From Linepithema humile (Eukaryota; Arthropoda; Insecta; Hymenoptera; Formicidae): a stretch of 64,000 bases of DNA. A program made the translations under genes and the position numbers. The stretch covers positions 17,355,264 through 17,419,263 of the forward strand of contig NC_090129.1 of NCBI RefSeq assembly GCF_040581485.1, written 5' to 3'. The notes beneath the pieces are model-generated. The model had not been told where the DNA came from. It was given only the letters and a program-made list of their open reading frames with translations, and did no database searches. Positions 1 to 11,320 of the stretch are shown piece after piece; the first letter of the stretch is position 1; each line of letters opens with the position of its first letter.

Positions 1-1110
1 ATTGCAAACTTTATTTTGCGATCGACATTGTACAACGTTTATAAATACAGCGTAATATCTTGTGTATGTTAAATAATTTCTTACGCACTGCTCATCTCGA
101 TTACAATTTCACACACGAACAATATCTCCAAGTAATCAATTTTTTCATCAAATATTGTCTTGTTCATTATTTGTAATTTAGCGTTATGTTTTATTGCTTC
201 AGAATTTTACAAATTCAATGTTGGAAAACTTAGAAGAGCTTCCAAAACTTAAAGAAAAAGAAAGGGTTACGTTTTTACTAATTTTCTAATACTGATAGCA
301 GCTGCATAAATTGTGAATTTCAAGCTGCAATGCGCATTTTGGTTAAAGCTACACGCTTAAAACATAAATTGTGTGCACACAAATGAGTCTCGATATTTTT
401 GAAGCATTTTATGTCGATATAATTATTAAAAACGAATAAAGGCCTATATTTTGTAATAAATTTTTCACAATCGAATTAAACCTTTGAGTGTCAAAATAGC
501 TGCGAGCGATGCAGAAAATCGATTATCAGTCTCATCAAAAGCAACGCGTAAAAAGTTCGAAAATTGAACTTGAAAATTTCGTGGTTACACAGGGTGCTCT
601 AAATTTGTTTAAACTGCAAAAAAAAACAAATGTTTTTATCACCGTATCGATATACACTTCCAGTGTCCATACAAAACGAAAAAAAAAGCACATTTGGCTT
701 CTACAAATGTCATATTGTGCTTATCGGGCTACGAACAATAAATAAAAGAATAAACAAACATTTGTGTCGTGCATATTTTTTAATGAATATTTGCGACTCG
801 TCGACGGTGGCGAATGAAAATACAGGACGTTGGGGGAAAATTAGAAGAGGACGCGGAGAGAAACAATCGCAGAAATGCGCGGCGGTATTGTATCGCGGTG
901 TCGTCGGAATGCGGTTTATCTGAAATACTTTTTTTCTGACTATACCTACCGCGGCTGGAGATATATCGAAAATGAAGAACTCATCAAAAAGCAATTTTCG
1001 GCCGCCTCCGCATTGCGGGTGCGAGGCGAACGCGCGCCACCCCGGTATTTCGACATGCATTTCGTTTTCGCGGAAATCGAAAGCAATGCAATTGCCCGCC
1101 ATTACTCATC
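1..1110. other. Non-coding stretch, no gene seen
   Basis: The first 480 bases are AT-rich with no sustained reading frame and no recognisable repeat. From about 800 to 1,110 the DNA becomes richer in CpG. Short open frames overlap there on both strands, but their translations are low in complexity and show no domain, signal peptide or splice context. I see nothing here that supports a gene. Confidence 0.6.
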
Positions 1111-1132
1111 CTCTCTCTCTCTCTCTCTCTCT
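1111..1132. repeat. (CT)11 microsatellite
   Basis: Eleven uninterrupted CT units lie within a pyrimidine-rich stretch. This is the first of many GA/CT tracts in the window. Such tracts can bind GAGA-type factors in insects, but nothing here shows that this one does. Confidence 0.95.
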
Positions 1133-2790
1133 TCTCCCTCCGCTCCCTTCAGTGTCGATTTCGAAAACGCTTTTTTCTTTCCCCTTTTTTTTATGTGTAC
1201 GTGTGTATGTATTAATTCGGCTATCGCACGATTCAATTTCGCGCGAGTAGCGAAAATGTCGCGCGATACGCCACTAAAATGATTAGGAAGATTTCACGTT
1301 GTTATTTTTCGCCATTTTTTCTTCTCTTCCTATTTTTTTTTTTTTTTTTTTTTTTTCCTTTTTTCTGTGTAATTATTTTATTTATTTCACTTTTTAGTTG
1401 AAACTGATTCACAATCGCCACTGAAGTCTTTGAAAATTAACATATTTTCGTTGTTTTTCTTTTTTTTTTTTTTTTTATAAAAGATAATTTTTGCGACGTG
1501 CAGAGCATATTTCAATCACACTCATTGAACAGGCAACCGCGTTATTATCGGCTACAAGCTGTGTAACTCTAACTACTCTGTTAGCAGAAGCGTAACTAAC
1601 TCGTTACGACGACCAATAGACCGCTAGATTAAGTACACTGCTGATACAGTTGTTGCACACTTGTTGTTTGTTAACTGAAGTGCACGTAGACGCTAACAAC
1701 ACGGACTACCATAAACCGGCTTTGTTGCCCTCATAGAGAACGATCGCATTTGCGATTTAATTTAAAATTTGCACAATGTGCACGCAATGACAAATTTGAT
1801 TTGTAATCGGACGTGTGAATCCCGCTGATCCATTATGCACGACGAGAAAATTGGGGCATTTGTATAGTGTGATGTTTGTATCGTTTAATACTAATGGAAA
1901 TTTCAAGTTTCAAGACAATTTTGATATATATTAAAATTTGATTGTTTTTACAATTAGAAGAAACGTAAAATATATTCGACGCAATTTTAGATATTCAAAA
2001 TGGAATATGCAATATATTATAGAATATGTAATCAGTATGTTATTTACAATATCTAATAGATACCGCGCAAAACTAAAACAATAGTATATTATGATTAAAT
2101 AGTAATAATATATCAAATATTGCTGTTTGTATACAAAAATTTCAATTATTTAACATTATTTTTAACAACGTTGTAAGCTCACGGAAAAACAATATTTTCC
2201 GTGTCAGAATTTTCCGCTCTTTCGCTCATGATTTTATCTGTGATAAAAATCCTTTCGACTGTATGCTAATCACCAGACTACCAACCAATTAAGGTTCGGA
2301 GCTCTGATCGTACAAGCCTTTTAGAGAAATTATCTGCGAGTACAGCGACGAGCTTCGATAAGGGCGATGAGCAGCAAGATGGTGATGTCGCGGCGCGCTT
2401 CTAAACGAAACGCCGGCGCTCATTTTCTTTGAATCTTTAATGCCCTAATCAGAAAACTCTGCACCTGTCGAGGGACGTCATACGTAAGGCAAGATTCGAA
2501 GAAAAATTGCTTCCTTGTTTCTGTTCTTCAGTCGGCACACACGTTGTTCCCAGTCAGGCGAAGGAACTTGTTTTTTTTCCATATTTAAATGCATGCGCTT
2601 TGATCTAATTCGTTTGAGTGAGAGATTAGAAAAAGCCGGTGACTTCGGGGTTTTGAGCGTGAGTTCAACGCGAAGTTTTACGCACCTCTTTAAAGAATGA
2701 AGAGATCAGACGTCAGTCTTCAAGTGATTTATCTTTCTATCGCAATATTAATTATCGTGCCTATAACCAAAATAAAACCTACTCGGCGAA
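1133..2790. other. AT-rich non-coding DNA with poly-T runs
   Basis: There is a T24 run at 1,333-1,356 and a T17 run at 1,460-1,476, then ordinary AT-rich sequence. Around 2,340-2,480 a short CpG-containing patch appears. No frame here has coding character, and I see no transposon ends. Confidence 0.6.
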
Positions 2791-3179
2791 TCTAAATCAC
2801 TGATATCGCAAGAATCGTACAAAAAAACGGAAAAACATCCATATCTATTTTAAATATTTCTTTATGAAAGAAGAGCGTCTCCGCGCGTGCAATCACCGAT
2901 AATGAAGTCGCAAGGGCACAATGATCGGTTGGGTCCACGTGGAGCGTGGCGAAGGCTCGACAGAATGACTCCTCCCCAAGGATGATGATGACGTGCGGCG
3001 AGAAGAGCAGCGGGACGGGGAAAAAAACGGCCGCGGTTTTTACGCGGCCGGCGTGGCGTATCGAGATATCGAAAGCCCAAGCTCCGCCCGTTCCGCAGGA
3101 GTCCGGGGTCCACCAATGAAGATCTGAACTCGCCGGCCAGCACGCGACCAGTTGGGCTAAGGGCAAACGTAAAACTCAC

Positions 3180-3310
3180 CGATCGGCAAGATAACTGGTG
3201 TTTAACACGCGAGCCGAACCGCCATTAAGCCCGGCCCACCGTGCGATTTCCGCGCGCTCGCTCGCTCCACCGTCTCGCGGCGATTGATTTACGGCCTGCA
3301 CCGGCTCTTC
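3180..3310 (-). other. Candidate divergent first exon (minus strand)
   Basis: On the minus strand the sequence CCGATCG is followed directly by GTGAGTTTT, a good donor whose exon would end at 3,180. Together with the plus-strand donor at 3,455 it suggests divergent transcription from one GC-rich block. The 5' limit cannot be fixed from the sequence. Confidence 0.18.
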
Positions 3311-3329
3311 TTCCCGCGGAAAGAGAAGA

Positions 3330-3454
3330 AGAAGAAGAAGGGACGAGGAGACACACGCATACGCGTGCGTGGCATCCGCTCTCGGAAGGTATTCTCGTGC
3401 TGTTCGTGCAGCGTCGAAGTTCGTTGCACCGGCTGAGAGCGGCGCGGCTCTCAG
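3330..3454 (+). other. Candidate untranslated first exon ending at a strong donor
   Basis: The right boundary is set by TCTCAG/GTGAGTCGC, a near-perfect splice donor. The left boundary is arbitrary because no initiator is decisive. The exon would be CpG-rich and non-coding. An open frame crosses it but shows no domain and no good start context. Treat this as a splice signal in a promoter-like block, not as a proven exon. Confidence 0.22.
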
Positions 3455-3639
3455 GTGAGTCGCGGCTTCCAGCGACGTGCTTATTCGTTGAATATTCGAC
3501 AATGCCGCAACGGCTGCATTCTATTGTCAGCGTATCTTATCACCTTCTCACAGATCCATCGATACCCTGAAAAGGTTCTCATCGGAATATCGTTATTCTT
3601 GATTCATTTCTAATCACGCGCTCGCTCGCTATATAATTC

Positions 3640-5390
3640 ATGTCAATTGTTACGTCAATGGCCACTGCAATCATCGAGAGTATATCCAGCGATTGCCCAT
3701 TGTTCCAACATTAGTCCCCTTTGGCCATTTAATGTATCAGCAACGACCATGCGGATATGTACAATGGCCGTCACAATATACATATGTATGTAAATCCCTT
3801 TGATAATACTGACCGGAAGAACCTTTCGGCATTTGTTAAACTGGCAAATAATGTTTGACAATAGTAGTTGTAAAAAAATATTTTTAATAACAGCATCTCG
3901 ATTTCTTTCTTGACGCAAAGGTGAAAACAGTGAATATATATGAAGAGAATACTTTTGAAATATCTAAAAATTGTATGAGATCTGAAAATTTTTCTTGGAC
4001 AAAATTTATCAATAGAGCACTCGAACTTTTTACCGCGATTTATGATCTCATTTTGTTCCATCAATCAATCGAGTACTCCATTCATCAATTCTGATTGTGC
4101 AACAAATATTATTTTCAGATCTGTATCTGGCACAATTTTTAGATATTTCAGCAAATCTTCTTTTCGTGTGCACAAATATTGAATAAAAGTTGAAAAAATA
4201 AAATGTGAAAATACAGCAAAAATTTCTTTGATATCGAAATATCATTGTTATTACTTGAGCGAAACAAATCGTGAAAAATTTGATGAAATTCGATTAATCG
4301 CGCAGACGTTGACGCGTGCAAAAATTTTTCGGCAAAAATATGAATTATGTACAACGCTATCGCTATGTGTATACACATAACGTTAGCAGCACTATTTTAG
4401 TTCCGGTTTTACGCTTGCTCCGAAGATGATCGCGCAATAACAGTTTGGCGAAAAGTTTGCCGCCTCGTTTTGCAGAAATGCGGCGGATAAGTGTTAGCCG
4501 CGTATCTACAAAGCGATGGTTAAAATTCAGTCGCGGCCCGAAGCCGCCCCCTCATAAAGGAAGCGTCGGTTCATAAATTGCCCCTTCCTCCTCTTTCCTC
4601 CCACCTCACCCGTGGCGCAACGATCTCAATTTTGAGGGTGCCAGCAGGAAACTACCACCCTCGACAAAACTTACTGAATTCATTATAGGACGAACAAAGG
4701 CACCACCGAGGAGCCTCAGGCGACGTGCTCGCATGCCGCAGTAGGACGATGTAGTGTAGGGCCCCAATGTGCGAAGGGCCACACCCCCCCCCCCTCCCTC
4801 TCTCTCTCTTCCTCTCGCGAAACTCTCTTTAAAACGCAAAAAATCACTTGTAATGCCGTACCGCTAATAAGTGACAATTGCCTGCCATTAAAAGTGTCGA
4901 TCGTTGCGCGATGAAAATGAATGCTTTTTCTGAATACAATCGAAGTTGGGGAGGAGTAAAACCAACGAGAAAAGCGAAGGGAACGAATAATAACTAATAA
5001 ATGCGACTTAAAAGCACGATTCCTCAACATTTAGTCAAATTTTCTCTACTGCACAGAGTGTCTTGGACGTGCATTCTTCCTGCGATAATGGATTATCAGT
5101 TTTCAAAAATATTTTAACACAAAAAACTTTAAGTTAAATGATTTCTAAATCTATTTACACTCTTTGTCTGTCAAAATTGATTTAATAATGAGAGCAAACG
5201 CATTTTGTTGTTCATTTTCCTAAATTTCTTCAAAAATAGTTTTCTAACATTCCAATTTTCCAAAAAGTAATGTGAAAGTGGAGAAATGTAGCGCATCAAA
5301 TCCATTAAAAATCACAAAGAGGGTAAATGTATATGTTAAAAATTTGAGGATATTTAATGAAGTGTGACAATGATATCAATAAGGACGTTA
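3640..5390. other. AT-rich then mixed non-coding DNA
   Basis: 3,640-4,380 is AT-rich with nothing recognisable. 4,390-5,040 has more CpG and contains a pyrimidine tract (C11 followed by CT repeats, 4,784-4,816). 5,050-5,390 is AT-rich again. No gene, RNA or transposon end is visible. Confidence 0.55.
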
Positions 5391-5416
5391 ACATTTCGTT
5401 AAATTCAACGAAATGT
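5391..5416. repeat. Perfect 10-bp inverted repeat with 6-nt loop
   Basis: ACATTTCGTT and AACGAAATGT are exact reverse complements separated by AAATTC. The foldback is too short for a microRNA precursor. It could be a protein-binding dyad or chance. Confidence 0.8.
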
Positions 5417-6637
5417 GCCGGAGTATATTATTTTACGGCGAATGCTCGGATCTCAGGATTTCATTCCATCCGCAATTTGTGGTATTTGATTCTACGGAAG
5501 GTATGCACACGAAATCGGCATAATCGTGTTTGTTTCGCATTACCTATCTTGCGGGCGTGCAACGCTGGCGGAGGAATGCGGTCCGATTATTCGAAGGAAG
5601 CCGGAGGATCCGTCCCAAGATCTTTGCAACGATCGAGACGTCAGAATCGCCGATAACGTCGTTCGAAAAACCCGTCATGAATTCTTCATGCCATACCTTG
5701 TACAGAAAAACTCTGCGGCGAGTCCGAAAATTTTCAACCCAATCGGCAAACGGTTGACAACGCGGATATTCATATAATATTTAACTCAATTGCGATTTAT
5801 TAAAATTCATAATTAAAGTCGGTCAGTTGCCAAATTTTCTAGGAAAATATGAATTTTAATCCTGTTCAAAGAATTTTATAAAGTTTAACAAACTAGCAGA
5901 AAAAATAATTAGCATAAGTTATAGTAATAGAATAAAATTTTTTCTACCCACAACTTGCTGTTTACAAGTTTCCTTAACGCACAGACGTATCTAATTACAT
6001 CGGAAGCCCTCTTTGGCACATTTTTTTTAATGTAAAATGATAAGGGCCAGCGAACAAGAGCATTGAGCACCGTTGCCGGGAAAAAAAAACTGACTTTTCA
6101 CGTCCGTAAGGCAAAACTCATCGCGCGCCGACAGGTGTGTAAGATCGTTTAAATCGCCGGATCAAATTCGGACGTTCCTTCCTTATGATCGAGGGAATGA
6201 TGAAACGCATGCGAATGTGCAAGCAGATGCTACGAGAGAAAGGCGAGAAAGCGTATTCGCGCATTTCTGTATCTTCGAAACAGCAATAATCAATTACCAG
6301 ACATACAATTTTAATAAAATTCTAATTGAATAAAGTAATTTGTCATATACTTATAGTAATGATGTTAGCTTTTGTAATATCTTATTTAAAATAAATTGCA
6401 GCTTGTTTATCAAGTATCAAACAACCCTACTTTTATACACGTTATTTTAAAAAAAAACGCTGACCTTGATAAGATTATTATAGAAGATAAAGACTACAAA
6501 ATAAAAAATAATTAATAATATTTTTTATCATGATCTAATTTTATGTTAAAAGTAATGAAAAGGCATTTAGATTTCTGAAAGGGAAAAGTTGAAAAGCTCT
6601 GGGAGTCTCCGAGTTATGGAAGGCAAATCGACTTTTT
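5417..6637. other. Mixed non-coding DNA
   Basis: 5,420-5,770 is moderately GC-rich. Overlapping short frames of 75-99 codons occur in three phases, which argues against any one of them being coding. The rest is AT-rich. No splice pair, RNA gene or repeat is recognised. Confidence 0.5.
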
Positions 6638-6842
6638 TTTATTGGCACCCCTCTTTCTCTCCCAAACACGCTTATTGTCTGATCTCGTAACGCTGCGAAC
6701 TCGATCGAATTTCACGGTGTCGGCACGAAGAGATCTCAGGAAGTAGGCCATCTTTTTTATTGCGCATCTTTTCAACGCATCCGCCGTAGATCACAGCTGC
6801 GGACGATCCATCGGCTGACCGGCAAATCATTTCCATTTTCAC
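6620..6842 (-). other. Candidate terminal exon on the minus strand
   Basis: Read on the minus strand, a run of seven T followed by CCAAACAG forms a strong splice acceptor directly before position 6,842. An open frame of 56 codons continues from there to a TAA at 6,674-6,672, and an AATAAA polyadenylation signal follows at 6,643-6,638. The peptide has no domain I recognise and mixed composition. The order acceptor, short frame, poly(A) signal is that of a last exon, but no partner exon can be identified and each signal is common by chance. Confidence 0.2.
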
Positions 6843-8888
6843 CTGTTTGGAAAAAAATATTGTTAAAGAATAGAATTCACTCTTTTCATAATAGCTATAT
6901 TTTCTTTCTAGAATATTTAAATGCACTTTGTACATCGTTGTCTATCTGTTTTCTTTCTCTTTAAAGACTATTTTTTTATTTTACATCAAACGTAGAAAGA
7001 AAAAGTAAATGTATTTGTTGAAAAGAATAAACTACATTATTTCTCAAGCAGTTGTATTGCACAAATCCACTTTTAATGTCCACTCGAGACTTTTTTTTGT
7101 TGTGTAAAAAAACCTCATGAGAAAATGATATAATTAGTAGATTAAACATCTATAATATATATAATATTTAATATTATTATTTTATATATCTAAAATATCT
7201 TGAAAGAAAATATTATTTCCAAACTGAAAAAGACACAATTTTTTTCCCATAATTCACCTTGCACTTATATTTATAAGCAGCTTATAAATAGAGTTGTTGT
7301 GTTTAATTTTGAGAAATAATCACAAAATTACGCTCGATTCAAGAATGCAAAAAGAAAAAAAGTACAATACGCACACTTGCCCTACATTTCGTACCTTACT
7401 TAGCTTGGTTAGTGAAATTCACTCTTAGAAGAGAAAAGCAATGCTGGAGAAACGCACGTGACTCAAGATTCCGCTAGAAATCCGCTGCAGAATCCCCATG
7501 GAATCCACACGAGCGAATTGCCTATTTCTACGATGCTGTCGGGGGCGCCGTTTCTCCACCCGGCGTTTATCGTCCGCCAAAGCCAGAACCGCCAAAGCGA
7601 GAGCCGCACACATACTTGCGCAGCTACTTAGACCGGTATTACACCGTCTGCGTGCCGGGTTCCATAAGGTTGGCCGATTATTGATGAAGCCGCGGCCACG
7701 CGAGGCGCATCCTGCTCGCGAGAATACAGTTATGATTGCTACAAGCAGCGATGGCGAGCTTTATTAACGTGAGAAAACATGGCTACCTTCCTCCCCCCCC
7801 TCTCTCTCTCTTTCTTCTCCCCCTTTCTTATTGTTATCCCGAATTAGCACGAAGCTCGATGATAAATATCGCTCTGCGGAAATTGTAAATCCATTCGAAA
7901 CGCGGCAACGGAACGCTTTTCAATGTAAAATAAAAAGATGGGGCTTATCAATGATGACATACTCGTTGTGACACGTGAATGGCTTTCGTGATTAGCGATC
8001 GATCGCGTAATGAAAATTAATTTCCGTCATATCGCCGCGTTAACACGACGCGGTCATTTGTTTTCCATCTCAAACGGCCGACGACGACAACAAGAGACCC
8101 AATGATGAACCGGGAGAGGACAGCGGGGCCGCATTCCATCGAGCCGAGAGATTTATTTGTCGAATAAATGTTGAAGAGGTATTTTTAATGGCTGACAATA
8201 GTGGTCCGATAGTGATCTGAGAAACGTATTGTCGCTGAACGTCGTATATAATCCCGGAGGCATCGACGCAGCCAACAAAACGGACACATAGCTGTACCCC
8301 TTCCCCTCCCCCCCTTCCCCTCCCCTCCCCACGCTCGCTCTCTCTCGCCAGGGACCCACCTTCCCATTAAGACTATCTCTTCCTTCTCTTCTCTCATTAA
8401 TTTTTTTCCTTTTCTCTCTTATCAGCCCCAAGGAAGAACTTACACGATTTCTACACGATCATCGAAATTGAATGCGTTAGGCGGCTTTTTTTTAGTGAAC
8501 CATTAAGGGAGAGCTACTTGATGTAATCCGATGCATTCCGACGCGAAGCGACTAAGATATGTGTGACCGCTATTATTAATTCGAATCCGAAATTGTGTAA
8601 ATCAAGCTAATCAGACAGAAATTAAGGGTGACAGAAATTGATCAAATGTTACGTGCACATATTTCGCGTCGAAATATATTTAAATATATTCACATTTCCA
8701 TTGAATTTCGTGCCGACAGGCAGATTATAAGCTGCTGGGAAGATACTGAACTGAAAAATACCAGCACGGTGGATATTTCAGGATGAAATATTATTCGCGC
8801 ATTTTATTTTGATTACCGGAAATCATTCAAATACGAACAAAAGTGAAATGCAGTTCGACTTGACACATTTTTGCGGAAACACAATTTC
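6843..8888. other. Non-coding DNA with pyrimidine tracts
   Basis: 6,850-7,420 is very AT-rich. 7,430-8,480 has more CpG and carries C/T-rich tracts at 7,788-7,827 and 8,297-8,345. An 18-bp AT-only palindrome is at about 8,676-8,693. Short open frames here are repeat-encoded or compositionally poor. No gene is supported. Confidence 0.55.
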
Positions 8889-8951
8889 CACGATTCACTT
8901 TTCTTTCAGTTCGGAGGACTCATCCGGGATGATCATCCGGAGTGAATCGTG
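8889..8951. repeat. Inverted repeat with a second palindrome inside
   Basis: CACGATTCACT (8,889-8,899) and AGTGAATCGTG (8,941-8,951) are an exact 11-bp inverted pair. Between them lies a near-palindrome, TCCGGGATGATCATCCGGA (8,923-8,941), centred on the perfect 10-mer GATGATCATC. A polypyrimidine-CAG acceptor-like word sits between the left arm and the core. The structure could be a dimeric protein-binding site or a small foldback. No function is identified. Confidence 0.8.
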
Positions 8952-9066
8952 TAAATTTGCCTTGAGAGAGAGATTCTTTCATGCCCTCCTCGCGCCATGA
9001 TCTTTACTTGTTCTCGCTTTCTCGATCCACGTTTATTTTACCAATGCCTCCCCCCCCCCTTTCTCA

Positions 9067-9068
<2 letters not shown>

Positions 9069-9151
<83 letters not shown>

Positions 9152-9166
9152 TCTCTCTCTCTCTCT
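9069..9166. repeat. (CT)n microsatellite, 98 bp
   Basis: This is the longest simple repeat in the window: 79 nt of perfect CT, one CC interruption, then more CT. It is preceded by a C-run and followed by T-rich DNA. Long open frames reading Ser-Leu or Arg-Glu through it are repeat artefacts. Confidence 0.98.
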
Positions 9167-10500
9167 TTTCTTTTCTTTTTTGCTTGCTCATACTTCCTTT
9201 TCCTCGTCTCTTTCTTTCCATTGCCTCATGAGCGACGCGTGTTGCTAGATAAAGCCTTTGAAGTCGACTCTTTTGTAAATCGACGTTATTATTGTAATTG
9301 AATACTTGTCTCTCCCAGAGAAATATCCTTTGGGTTCGCGTACTTACGATGCGGGGATCAAATTGGATCTAACGCCGTGTGAGGACAAAAAGGGGAATTG
9401 ATAGTCAAAGTTCCTCGCGACTCATGCCGAGCTTCAGCGAGTTCTCATTCCAATTTCGAAAAATTCCAATTGAAGAAAAAAATGTGCGATGTTAAACGCG
9501 GAAAAATTTTCAGCTTACTAGTTTTTTCTCGGATATTAAATATCACACGTTTGACACAAAGTATGATTGGTTATTTGTACATTTATCTTACTTCTAGATT
9601 ATTTTATTCACGCATTATTGTAAATAATTAAAAAATAACAATGCCAACAAAATATATATCAAAGCAAAATTTTTACACAGTATTTTATCAAAGCATGTGC
9701 ACTTGATGTCTATTTTTCCCTTTTTTTAGTAATAAAAACTTACTCATCACTTTAATAACAAAACGTACTCATAATTTCCGTTGTAAGATCTTTTTAGCAT
9801 TTTCCTTCAATTATCATGCATCCTTTGACGCCTATTGTGACGTATTCAAAAAAAAGATCGTAAAACCAACACATTTACTTATTTATTTTATTGCAATCAT
9901 TTAACTGCAATCAGGGGCAATTTGTGATTTGCGAATTATCCGCACTTCATGTCTCCACCATGATAAACAAATATAAATAACGATATCAATTATCCAATAT
10001 ACAGAAAATTCGTAAAATGTGCAAACTAACGGCAACGTTTTGCTGCAAATTGCGCGAATTTTGGTCAGCGAGAATTTTGAGCTTAAAAAGGGCAATTAAC
10101 CGCGTAGGAATTAAAGGCCTCGTGTTTCAGGATAGACTGATCGAATGATAATGATATAGAATCATATCAAAAATCGTTACAAAAAGATAATAATAATTGC
10201 ATACTAAAGTGATTCGCAATAAGAAGCCATTTAAAAGCAGACGAGTGTAAAATATATTATAATAAATACGATATAAATATTCAAATTAAACAGAAATTCT
10301 TCACTTAAGCAAAAAATAATATTTTTAACTAAAAAAAATTGTAATAAAATAAAAAAGTAGCAGAAAATTTACGCCATTAATTCGTAATTAAAAACTTTCA
10401 CATAAATTGTACAAAGAGTGCGAAACATTTATCGATCTGCTATCTTAACATAAAAGTTTCAATTGCTTAAAAGTAGTTGTTGAAAATAAAGGACGAATGA
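9167..10500. other. AT-rich non-coding DNA
   Basis: After the microsatellite, 9,240-9,470 is of average composition and the remainder is AT-rich with many short A/T runs. Nothing recognisable on either strand. Confidence 0.55.
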
Positions 10501-11320
10501 AAGAACGCACGAACAGATTTGAATCGGACGCATTTCGCGATATCAAAATCTCCCCAGGCATTCAATTAATTTCGCCATTATCCCCTGCTTCCGTCTTAAC
10601 GCGTGTATAATCCGCGATGCGGATGTCTATCTCTCTTTCTCTTCCTCTCGGGCAAACCGGAACTAAGCTTACAAGCGCATTAGCGTACACAAGCGCGCGC
10701 GCGCGCGAGTCTCACTCGAAAGTTAGAAATATCTGTTTTCCCGGCGAGCAGAGAGCGAAGCTAGACACAGTTATGAGATGGCGTCGCGCAGAAGCTGCGT
10801 TTAATTGGACGACTTCCAGGCGCCGCCGGGATATTAGGATCCCGGCAAGATCCCGGACGGAGGAGAGAGAGAGAGAGAGAGAACCCCGCCGACCCGTCAG
10901 GGTCGTCGCGTATCGACTAATGTCGCTTTAACATTGTATCCGAATTATCAGTTGCCGCGCCAGACCGACCGGATTAATTAAGCTAATTATTGTTTGCGCT
11001 CGAATGCGCGCGACCGAAGCCGTTTCGCACCGCTGCGGACGCGTTTCGAAGGCACGCGCGTAAGATCCGCGATTATTGCACGGATGGACGGTTTTCGCAC
11101 GCGACAAGCACCAACCGAGAAATGCGCTTGCAAATTTCCGACCGGAGCTGTCGATGTTCGAGAAACCGAAACTCTCGATAAATCGGATTTCCTCGGGAGT
11201 TTCCAGTGACGAAATTCGACTAGTTTCGAGCTTTTCTCTCTCCGCCGAGAGAGTAATTGCATATGAGAAATTGTTATACGCGCGTACTTCACGGCAGTGA
11301 ATAGCGCGAAACCGAATTTT
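10501..11320. other. CpG-rich non-coding block
   Basis: This block is dense in CpG and contains a 15-nt (GC)n run at 10,693-10,707 and (GA)10 at 10,863-10,882. Several short frames overlap in different phases, as expected in GC-rich DNA with few stops. An enhancer or promoter is plausible from composition alone, but no core-promoter element or splice signal stands out. Confidence 0.4.

Larger units (their letters stand above)
2870..3470. promoter_or_regulatory. GC-rich block, candidate bidirectional promoter
   Basis: This is a CpG-dense block inside AT-rich flanks. Two strong splice-donor consensuses point away from each other. On the plus strand CAG/GTGAGT has its GT at 3,455-3,456. On the minus strand TCG/GTGAGT has its GT at 3,179-3,178. 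The 275 bases between them would hold two short divergent first exons and a shared promoter. A (GAA)n-like purine run lies at 3,324-3,340. No TATA box or convincing initiator is visible, and neither strand carries a convincing protein. Two unrelated chance GTGAGT words are the main alternative. Confidence 0.3.

Noticed and set aside
8981..9301. Frames of 62-106 codons reading Ser-Leu or Arg-Glu
   Set aside because: They are translations of the (CT)n microsatellite.
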